21,994 nucleotides of DNA from Chloroflexota bacterium. GTDB taxonomy: Bacteria; Chloroflexota; Limnocylindria; Limnocylindrales; CSP1-4. The notes under the pieces are model-generated. The model was not told the origin of the DNA and made no database searches. It was given only the letters and a program-made list of their open reading frames with translations. The translations under genes and the position numbers were made by a program. This document shows, piece after piece, positions 15,967 through 21,994 of this stretch (position 1 is the stretch's first letter; each line of letters opens with the position of its first letter). Location of the stretch: positions 1-21,994 of the forward strand of contig VGPE01000017.1 of NCBI GenBank assembly GCA_016875645.1. The letters are read 5' to 3'.

Positions 15967-17139
15967 TCAGGCGCCCATGAGCCGGTACGCCGTCGCGAGA
16001 TAGACCTTTGCCGCCCTGGTCATCTCGTCGACCGAGATGGACTCGTCCGGCGCGAAGAACCAGGAGCCCGGACCGTAGACCAGCGTCTCGATGCCTGCGT
16101 AGTGCATGTCGACCGCGTCCGTCACGAAGCTCTGGGCCGCCGTCTCGGCGTTGACCGCCGGGTCGGTGCCGTAGACGTCGCGGTGGCCGCCCGACAGGGC
16201 ATCGAACAGCCGGCCGCTCTTGGGGCCGACGAACGCTCGCTGGCGGACGATGCAGCGGACCTTCGTCCCGATGTCCGCGCGATCGCCCACGGTCTGGCTG
16301 ATGACCCGCTCGAGGTCGGCCCGGATGGTCTGCCACGACTGGCTGGGCACCGTCCGCATGTCGCCCTGGAGGGTGGCCGTGTCGGCAACGGCGCCGGGCG
16401 CGGTGCCGGCCTGCATGACCCCGACGACGAACCGCGGATGGGCCGAGAGATCCGCATCGGGTTCGTGCGTCCACTTGGCCGTCCGCAGCGCCTGGTACAC
16501 GTCCACCGCCGCCGAGAGCGCGTCGCGGCCGTCCTCCGAGCGTGACACGTGGGCAATCCGGCCGGTGAAGTCCACCTGGAACTTCACGCAGCCGCCGTGG
16601 GTGGTCAGGATGCCGCTGGCAGTGGGCTCGCCGTTGATGCCGTACTCCGGCCAGTTGCCTTCGGATGCGAGGGCGTACTTGGTGCCGAGGCCGTTGGAGT
16701 CGTGATACATGTTGGCGAGGTAGACGAGGTCGCCCGGCAGCGGCTCGGCCTCGGCCGCCATGAGCATGGTCTCGATCATCGTGGCGACGCCGCCGTACAT
16801 GTCGCTGATCGCCCCGCCGTAGAGCAGGTCGCCGTCCTGCCAGCCTTCGATCGGGTCGTGGGTCCAGCCGGTCTGGACAAAGCCGCCGTCGAGGTGCCCG
16901 TTGAGCAGGAGTCCTGGCCCCCGGCCGGTCCCCTTGATCCGCGCGATGACGTTCGGTCGCCCGGGCAGGGCCGGGTCGACGTGCACGTCGATGCGCGGGT
17001 GGGCCAGGTAGTCGGCGACGACCTCGGCGCGCTTGCCTTCGTTGCGGTCGGGCATGTGGGCCCGGGTGACCTCGAGGGCCATGTCGATGAGCCGCTGGCG
17101 GTTCACCGTGCCGAATGCATCGCGCAGTGGCGTGGTCAT
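15967..17139 (-). CDS. M20/ArgE/DapE-like metallopeptidase family protein with unusual metal site
   Basis: A 390-residue protein with M20 architecture: N-terminal catalytic half, inserted dimerisation domain (about 180-290, GGCVKFQVDFTGRIAHVSRSEDGRDALSAA region) and C-terminal catalytic half. H82 and D84 lie in LLNGHLDGG and D113 in GGAISDMYGG, matching the first metal motifs. The Glu-Glu pair that normally supplies the general base and a ligand is replaced by NMYHDSNGLGTKYAL (143-157; H146, D147). The usual late His (as in HxxNE) is replaced by FFAPDESISVDEM (361-373). GINGEPTASG (167-176) still resembles the next ligand region. It could be a distinct subfamily with altered ligands or a non-hydrolytic relative. 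The ATG overlaps the DMFase-like stop (ATGA, 17136-17139). Confidence 0.85.
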   Translation of the reverse strand: MTTPLRDAFGTVNRQRLIDMALEVTRAHMPDRNEGKRAEVVADYLAHPRIDVHVDPALPGRPNVIARIKGTGRGPGLLLNGHLDGGFVQTGWTHDPIEGWQDGDLLYGGAISDMYGGVATMIETMLMAAEAEPLPGDLVYLANMYHDSNGLGTKYALASEGNWPEYGINGEPTASGILTTHGGCVKFQVDFTGRIAHVSRSEDGRDALSAAVDVYQALRTAKWTHEPDADLSAHPRFVVGVMQAGTAPGAVADTATLQGDMRTVPSQSWQTIRADLERVISQTVGDRADIGTKVRCIVRQRAFVGPKSGRLFDALSGGHRDVYGTDPAVNAETAAQSFVTDAVDMHYAGIETLVYGPGSWFFAPDESISVDEMTRAAKVYLATAYRLMGA

Positions 17140-18839
17140 GCCGGTCGTACCTCCTGCTTGGCCCCGGCAGGGGCGCGTTCGACGGACGGACGTCCACCGG
17201 CCGTGAACCGGCGGATGACGTTGGACGTGATGCGGCTGATGCCTTCGTCGATCGGCAGGCTGCAGATCCAGCTGATCGACCCGGTCGAGAACACGGCGCC
17301 TCCCGACAACGTCTCGAAGTAGACCGATTCTGCGCCGCCCTCGTGGGGATTCAGGCCCTTCGCCAGCATGCGCGTGCCGGCGGGAGCGTGCTCGCAGGTC
17401 CGGTCGGTCTCGTGGCCGGACGCGCCCAGCCCGATGTTGCGCAGGTCGAGGGCGGCGTGGCCGAACGCGTCACCGGTGCGCAGGCCCGTGCCCTCGAACG
17501 CGAAGTGATCGGCGTCCAGCAAGCGGTACGGCGCGCCCGTGCCCATCCCCGTCAGCGTCGTGCGGACGCCGAGCAGGCTCGCCGGGCACTCGAAGCGCCC
17601 GTCGCGCTCGATCCGCCGCGGCGAGAACGAGAAGGGGCCGCCCGTGAAGTCGCGGTTCGTGACGTAGTAGCTCTGGTCGCCGTTGAGGTAGACGCCGGCC
17701 GTGCCGTCGTTGACCAGCTCCACCTCGCAATCGAGGCCGTTGCCGCCGAGGTACATGAGCCGGCCGCCGCGCTCAAAGACCCAGGCCTTGACCGTGTCGT
17801 ACATCCGCCGCGTCCAATACTCGGGATGCGCGTCCAGGATCAGGATCTTGTAGCGGTCCAGGTCCAGGACGCCGCTGTCGAGCTGGTTCTCAGCGTACAG
17901 GTCGTATGCGAGCCCTTCGCGTTCCAGCCAGCCCAGGAGGCGCCACGTGGCCGGGGCCACGTGTTCGCTGCCGAACCGCCGCATCGGCGTCGTGATCTCC
18001 TCGTCGAGGTCGATCCGGTTCACCGGCTCGGGGCGGTCGAACGAGAGCGGTGCATAGTCGTTGTCCGGCCGGTTCCACCAGCGACCGCCCGTGTCGCGAA
18101 GGAACGGCGAAACCTGGCGGACGTTGACCGCCGGCTCCGCGGGCAGCTCCCCGGCGGCCACGTAGTTGGACCGCCCTCCGAAGTCGTTGTAGGCGTTCCA
18201 GTCCATCGTGCTGGCAAGGACGGCCACGTCCGCGGTGGGTACGGCCGGCGCGACGATCAGCGGGAAGTTGAAGAACGCCCCCGAGCGTGACTGGAGATGG
18301 ACGTAGAGGAGGCCGGGCTTGTCGGGCGCCGTGATGACGTTTCGCTCATCGGCCCCGAACGGCCGGCCGTGCCAGTTCCAGTCGCAGCCGCTGGCCGCGA
18401 AATCTTCGTCGGGCAGGATCTGGCGGTCCCCCCCGGGCCCGAACGATTCGAACAGCCCGAGGTCGGCAATCGGCTGCTTGGTCCAGCCGTACCGCCAGAT
18501 CGAGGCGGTGAACGGCTCGATCGCGTGGATCCGCAGCTCGGTCGGCTCGCCCGACCGGACCCACTTGGGCCAGCAGTAGCCGAGGAGCCGGTCGGACATC
18601 AGTCGGAATCGCCGCGGACGCATCCCCGGCCGGATCTCCACGTCGACCAGCTTGCGGGTGTACCCGGGTTTGCCGATCGCGAGGGTCCAGGCGCCCGGCA
18701 CGATGTCCGCGTAGACGGCGCCGCTCGCGCGCGAGTGCGCCTCGACCGACTCGCGGCCCTCGCCCTCGCCGCGGAAGAACTCCAGTTGCGCATCCTCGAT
18801 CGCGACGTGCTGCTCGTCGCTGACGTATCCGATCAGCAT
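17136..18839 (-). CDS. N,N-dimethylformamidase large-subunit-like protein
   Basis: A 567-residue protein resembling the C-terminal part of the large (beta) subunit of N,N-dimethylformamidase (characterised large subunit about 760 residues, so this one is shorter). DMFase uses a mononuclear iron held by two Tyr and one Glu. Family-like stretches include STMDWNAYNDFGGRSNY (210-226), LDLDRYKILILDAHPEYWT (325-343), GRLMYLGGNG (359-368) and the ESVYFETLSGGAVFSTGSISW region; Y217 and Y341 are possible ligands, not mapped with certainty. Residues 1-80 look like a separate carboxypeptidase-regulatory/transthyretin-like beta-sandwich (SGAVYADIVPGAWTLAIGKPGY). The ATG has GAGGGGGG a few bases upstream, 11 bases after the RidA stop. 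No gene for the small DMFase subunit is seen, so a true DMFase is doubtful. Confidence 0.82.
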   Translation of the reverse strand: MLIGYVSDEQHVAIEDAQLEFFRGEGEGRESVEAHSRASGAVYADIVPGAWTLAIGKPGYTRKLVDVEIRPGMRPRRFRLMSDRLLGYCWPKWVRSGEPTELRIHAIEPFTASIWRYGWTKQPIADLGLFESFGPGGDRQILPDEDFAASGCDWNWHGRPFGADERNVITAPDKPGLLYVHLQSRSGAFFNFPLIVAPAVPTADVAVLASTMDWNAYNDFGGRSNYVAAGELPAEPAVNVRQVSPFLRDTGGRWWNRPDNDYAPLSFDRPEPVNRIDLDEEITTPMRRFGSEHVAPATWRLLGWLEREGLAYDLYAENQLDSGVLDLDRYKILILDAHPEYWTRRMYDTVKAWVFERGGRLMYLGGNGLDCEVELVNDGTAGVYLNGDQSYYVTNRDFTGGPFSFSPRRIERDGRFECPASLLGVRTTLTGMGTGAPYRLLDADHFAFEGTGLRTGDAFGHAALDLRNIGLGASGHETDRTCEHAPAGTRMLAKGLNPHEGGAESVYFETLSGGAVFSTGSISWICSLPIDEGISRITSNVIRRFTAGGRPSVERAPAGAKQEVRPA

Positions 18840-18850
18840 CGTGTCCCCCC

Positions 18851-19324
18851 TCAGGCGCCGGGCCCGATCTCGACGATGACCTCGATCTCCACCGGGAAGT
18901 CGAGGGGCAGGCTGGCCATTCCGACGGCAGATCGGGCATGACGCCCGATCTCGGGCCCGAACACCTCCACGAAGAGGTCGGAGCAGCCGTCGATGACCTT
19001 GTGCATGGTGGTGAACTCGGGCGGGCAGGCGACCATACCCAGCACCTTCACGACGCGCGTCACCCGGTCGAGCGAGCCGATCTCGGCACGTAGCGTCGCG
19101 AGGAGCCCCAGCCCGACCGAGCGCGCGATCACGTAGCCCTCGGCCTCGGTATGGTCGCGACCGACCTTGCCGGCGGGCACGTGGCCGTCCGGACCGGGAC
19201 CCGGGCCGTGGCCCGACACGTAGACAAGGCGGCCCGTCGTCACCGCGGGCACGCGGTTGGCGCCCGGACCGGTGGCGGCCGGCAGGGCGATGCCGAGATC
19301 GCGGAGGCGGCCCTCGGCGCTCAC
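18851..19324 (-). CDS. RidA/YjgF/YER057c/UK114 family protein
   Basis: A 157-residue RidA-superfamily protein. RidA hydrolyses reactive enamine/imine intermediates made by PLP enzymes and amino-acid oxidases to 2-oxo acids. Conserved stretches: AGKVGRDHTEAEGYVIAR (51-68), GSLDRVTRVVKVLGMV (83-98), FVEVFGPEIGRHARSAVG (118-135) and LPLDFPVEIEVIVEI (139-153). R131 and E146 correspond to the catalytic Arg and the following Glu of RidA. This longer type with a GRHARSAVG motif is common beside catabolic amidohydrolases. The GTG at 19324 overlaps the amidohydrolase stop by four bases. Its presence suggests that the pathway makes an imine or enamine. Confidence 0.94.
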   Translation of the reverse strand: MSAEGRLRDLGIALPAATGPGANRVPAVTTGRLVYVSGHGPGPGPDGHVPAGKVGRDHTEAEGYVIARSVGLGLLATLRAEIGSLDRVTRVVKVLGMVACPPEFTTMHKVIDGCSDLFVEVFGPEIGRHARSAVGMASLPLDFPVEIEVIVEIGPGA

Positions 19325-20199
19325 CGCGGGTCCTCCAGGCCGAGGCAGGCGAGGGCGTCACGTTCGATGATCACCTCGATGGCTGCCTCAAGGACGCCGG
19401 GCAGGCCTGACGCCCGCGGGATGTCGTTGAGCGCGCGCATGCCGGCGATGGTCTCCGCGGTCGACGCGATGGGGTAATCCGATCCCAGCAGCAGCTTGGG
19501 CATCACGTTCCATTCGGTCGCAAGGCGCATCGCCGTGTAGAAGGACCACGGGCGGTAGAACCCGGCCGAGACGTCCGCCCAGACGTTGGGGTGCTTGCGG
19601 ATCACCGCGATCGTGTCGGCCTGCCAGGGGTGGCCCAGGTGCGCCATGACGATCCGCAGCTCCGGGAAGCGGATCGCGACCTCGTCCATGACCAGCGGGT
19701 GTGCGTAGCGCAGCGGCGCCATACGGATCGGCGAGGTGCCCTGGTGGAACAGGATCGGAAGCCGGTGCTCCTGGGCCCAGCCGTAGACCCGCAACGCGCT
19801 GGGCGACAGCGGTTCGTAGTCCTGGTAGTTCGGCCCCAGCTTGAGGCCCTTCAGGCCGAGATCGCCGATGGAGCGCTCCAGGTCCTCCATCACCCGCGGG
19901 TCGTCCGGGTGGACCGAGGCGAAGCCGACCCTCCGCCGCGGCGCCGCGGCCGCGAACTCCGCCGTCAGGTCGTTGATGCGGCCCAGGTCCACGGACAGGC
20001 CAGTGGCGTCACGTTTGGCCGCGATCAGGCAGGTGATCGCGACATCGACCGCTGCCTCGTCCATCGAACGCTCGTAGTCGGCCCAGGTGGTGGTGGCGAT
20101 GACCTCGCGGTCGGGCCGCCAGGCGGCGTTGACGACGCGCTCGTCGGGGGGGACCTGATCGCGATGGGTGGGGGTGTGGGTATGGACGTCGACGATCAC
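19321..20199 (-). CDS. Amidohydrolase family protein (PF04909 type), copy 2
   Basis: A 292-residue paralogue of the protein encoded at 1978-2868. The metal-site motifs are DVHTH (H6, H8), FHQGT (H152), AHLGHPW (H187, H190) and LLGSDYP (D241). The GTG at 20199 places the start at MIVDVHTH, the same as the paralogue, and overlaps the penicillin-acylase stop by four bases; a longer reading to 21060 runs only through that gene. It is most similar to copy 1 in the second half (GLKGLKLGPNYQ, VWADVSAGFYRPW), while the first 90 residues differ clearly, which suggests a shared barrel chemistry with different substrate loops. Hydrolase versus decarboxylase activity is open. Confidence 0.93.
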   Translation of the reverse strand: MIVDVHTHTPTHRDQVPPDERVVNAAWRPDREVIATTTWADYERSMDEAAVDVAITCLIAAKRDATGLSVDLGRINDLTAEFAAAAPRRRVGFASVHPDDPRVMEDLERSIGDLGLKGLKLGPNYQDYEPLSPSALRVYGWAQEHRLPILFHQGTSPIRMAPLRYAHPLVMDEVAIRFPELRIVMAHLGHPWQADTIAVIRKHPNVWADVSAGFYRPWSFYTAMRLATEWNVMPKLLLGSDYPIASTAETIAGMRALNDIPRASGLPGVLEAAIEVIIERDALACLGLEDPR

Positions 20200-21994
20200 G
20201 GCCGGAGCACCAGCCGGTGGCGCGCCGCGGCTTCGACGCGGCCCCGATCGAGCGGCAGTTCGCGATACCGCGCTGCCGCGAAATCCGCCACCTGGTCGTT
20301 GGCATGGGGACTGCCCGGGTGCGCCGACTGGCCCTCTGCCGTGATCGTCCAGAGGGAGCCCGACGGGTCGCCCAGATCCGCGAAGAGGCGGTAGCCGGCA
20401 CCGCCCGCGGCCTCCCAGTTGCGCCAGTAGCCAGGGCTGGATGCCGGGATCCGGCCGCCGGGGACCGCCGTGTTCTGGACGGTCGCGCCGTCGCCGCCGA
20501 TCGGGACCGTCGGGCGATCCAGCAATTGGCCGAGGTCGCCCCGCCCCGACAGCGGGTGACGCGGGCCCCAGCGGTGGAGGTCGCCCCAGCGCCAGGCGGC
20601 CGGGTCCGGGCCCAGCGCGGTCCGCAGCTCCTCGAGCGCACCATGGACCGCGGAAGCCAGCACGTCGAGCCGGCGGGCCTCCGACGCGAACCAGCCTGCC
20701 TCGTCGGCGGCCAGCAGGCGCCGGGCGAAGCCGCTGCTGAAACTCGCCACGAAGTCGACCGACTCGGCGGGCAGCCGCTCGGCGGCAACGGCCTGGGTCC
20801 AGCGCGTGAACGCCACCTCCCAGATGGCGGCGGCAGCGGAATCGGCTCGGGCCTGGGCGTCCCAGCCGTCGAGGATCGCGAGCGCCCCCTCGTCGTCCGC
20901 CGTCAGCCGCCCACGGAGCGCCGCCACGAGATGTCCGGCCCCCAGCCGGGCGCGGACCGACAGCACGTCGCCGTGCATCCGGCCGAACGTGGCGCGGTCG
21001 TGGCGTTCTGTTGCCCGGATGAGCTCGCCGACGCGGCGAGCTCGATGATCCTCGTCCCACGTCCCCGACAGCGGATACGGAAAGTCGTCGGGGGCGGGGC
21101 GGTTGTTGGCGGTCGCGAGCCAGCCACGGGGCGGGTCGATGACCTGCGGCATGCCCTCGGGCGGGATCAGGCCGGCCCAGTCGTCCGCCGGGTCGGAGCC
21201 GTCGCGATAGCCGCGCTCCGGGCGCTCCCGGATCGGGACGGCGCCGGTCGCGTGGTAGGCGATCCGGCCGCGGTCGTCGCCCAGCACGAGGCTGAATGTC
21301 GGGGCCAGCCAGCCGCCGATCGCGTCGAAGGCGGCCTCGATCCCTCCGGCGCGGTTCAGCCGGAACTGCGCCGCGATCCAGTCGCAGTCGAGCTGGCCCA
21401 CCCAGCGCATCGACACCGGACCGGGCTGTGCGGCGGCCGGCGGCAGCAGGCGGTCGACGATCGGTCCGTGGCGGGTCTCCTGCACGCGCAGCGAGACGGG
21501 CTCGCCGCCGGCGACCGCGATGGTCTCCGCCCGCTCGCCGATCACGGCGTCGGGGCCGCGCTCCACGTACAGGTCGCGCAGCGAGCAGATGTTGTTGGTG
21601 ATGCCCCAGGCGAGATGCGCATTGCGCCCGAACGTCAGGCCCGGCAGCCCCACGAACCCGGCGCCCGCAGCCTCGAACGATCCGCCTGACAGGTGGATCT
21701 CGTAAAAGGAGGATGCCGCCTCGTAGGGCATGTGGGGATCGCTCGCGACCATCGCGCCCCCCGACGCGCTGCGGGAGCCGACCACCGCCCAGTTGTTGCT
21801 GCCTCCGTCGACAGCCGCGGCGACGCCCCGACTGATGCCCGCGCCCGCAACCACGCCGCGCGCGGCCGCCCCGGCGCCGATGGCCGCCGGGAGGGCGCCG
21901 GCGCGGGCGGTCGGGTAGGTGCCGCCGGGCAGGATGCTCACATCGTCGGGCTCTCGGGCGGCCGTGAGCCAGGCGGCGTACAGCCCGTCGCCGA
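20196..21994 (-). CDS. Penicillin acylase (S45 family, Ntn hydrolase), 5' end beyond the window
   Basis: The frame is open to the right edge (upstream residues read GDGLYAAWLTAAREPDD), so the alpha-chain N-terminus lies outside. The visible part covers the linker and the beta chain. Autocatalytic processing would expose the Ser of GGSNNWAVVGSRSASGG (Ser codon at 21798-21800), the N-terminal nucleophile. Other S45 motifs: ASDPHMPY, HLAWGITNNICSLRDLYVE, RHGPIVD, and WLATANNRP in the middle of the beta chain. The family hydrolyses N-acyl bonds in penicillins, acyl-homoserine lactones or acylated amino compounds, usually after export; a signal peptide could not be checked. A GTG at 21941 is an internal start candidate only. 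The TGA overlaps the start of amidohydrolase copy 2. Confidence 0.93.
   Translation of the reverse strand, partial: GDGLYAAWLTAAREPDDVSILPGGTYPTARAGALPAAIGAGAAARGVVAGAGISRGVAAAVDGGSNNWAVVGSRSASGGAMVASDPHMPYEAASSFYEIHLSGGSFEAAGAGFVGLPGLTFGRNAHLAWGITNNICSLRDLYVERGPDAVIGERAETIAVAGGEPVSLRVQETRHGPIVDRLLPPAAAQPGPVSMRWVGQLDCDWIAAQFRLNRAGGIEAAFDAIGGWLAPTFSLVLGDDRGRIAYHATGAVPIRERPERGYRDGSDPADDWAGLIPPEGMPQVIDPPRGWLATANNRPAPDDFPYPLSGTWDEDHRARRVGELIRATERHDRATFGRMHGDVLSVRARLGAGHLVAALRGRLTADDEGALAILDGWDAQARADSAAAAIWEVAFTRWTQAVAAERLPAESVDFVASFSSGFARRLLAADEAGWFASEARRLDVLASAVHGALEELRTALGPDPAAWRWGDLHRWGPRHPLSGRGDLGQLLDRPTVPIGGDGATVQNTAVPGGRIPASSPGYWRNWEAAGGAGYRLFADLGDPSGSLWTITAEGQSAHPGSPHANDQVADFAAARYRELPLDRGRVEAAARHRLVLRP

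Noticed and set aside
13752..15980. 742-codon open frame on the plus strand opposite the S9, MBL and Gfo/Idh genes
   Set aside because: It runs antisense through three genes with clear active-site motifs, encodes low-complexity Arg/Gly/Asp-rich sequence and has no recognisable domain; such antisense frames are common at this GC content.
20217..21689. 490-codon plus-strand frame opposite penicillin acylase
   Set aside because: Antisense shadow of a gene with strong S45 motifs; composition is typical of a GC-rich mirror frame.
1..21994. Mobile element, CRISPR or phage origin of the region
   Set aside because: No transposase, integrase, terminal inverted repeats, spaced repeat array or tRNA-linked attachment site was found; the toxin-antitoxin pair alone is not evidence of mobility.

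Overview
The window is very GC-rich, gene-dense bacterial DNA that reads as one catabolic (accessory) neighbourhood. Strong GC bias at third codon positions, many GTG starts, 4-base stop/start overlaps at most gene junctions, and an ECF sigma factor followed by a one-helix membrane protein with a Pro/Ser/Thr linker all fit a Chloroflexota-like organism or a similar high-GC soil or water bacterium. That placement is an inference from style; there is no marker gene here. No tRNA, rRNA, CRISPR array, insertion sequence or phage gene was recognised.

Layout. (A) 120-6244, plus strand: an operon of a DapA-superfamily aldolase/lyase, an acetamidase/formamidase, a PF04909 amidohydrolase, a frame-broken DUF3604 gene, and an enolase-superfamily (mandelate racemase/muconate lactonizing) protein. 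(B) 6303-6988: a Phd/VapB-type antitoxin and a PIN-domain VapC toxin behind an extended -10 promoter that overlaps a 10-bp palindrome. (C) 7146-8590: an ECF sigma factor and a membrane-anchored partner that may be its anti-sigma factor or sensor. (D) 8688 to the right edge, minus strand: a convergent run read right to left as penicillin acylase (cut by the window end), a second PF04909 amidohydrolase, RidA, an N,N-dimethylformamidase large-subunit-like protein, an M20-like hydrolase, a 199-bp gap, a Gfo/Idh/MocA oxidoreductase, a degenerate metallo-beta-lactamase-fold protein, an S9 prolyl-oligopeptidase, an N-acyl-D-amino-acid deacylase and a CocE/NonD hydrolase.

How the genes fit together. 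The common chemistry is cleavage of amide, peptide and ester bonds: acetamidase, DMFase-like, penicillin acylase, D-aminoacylase, M20, S9, CocE and two amidohydrolases. Aldolase, racemase/dehydratase, oxidoreductase and RidA (enamine/imine clearance) functions would process the products. The two convergent operons carry paralogous amidohydrolases, so they may act on related substrates. No transporter lies in the window. The substrate is unknown; N-acylated or D-amino-acid-containing compounds are a reasonable guess but not shown.

Points of most interest: three enzyme homologues (metallo-beta-lactamase fold, M20, enolase superfamily) lack textbook catalytic or metal-binding residues although their reading frames are intact; the DUF3604 gene carries three frame breaks, one explained by one extra copy of a 5-bp repeat; and a diverged copy of the CocE C-terminal coding end lies just beyond its stop codon.
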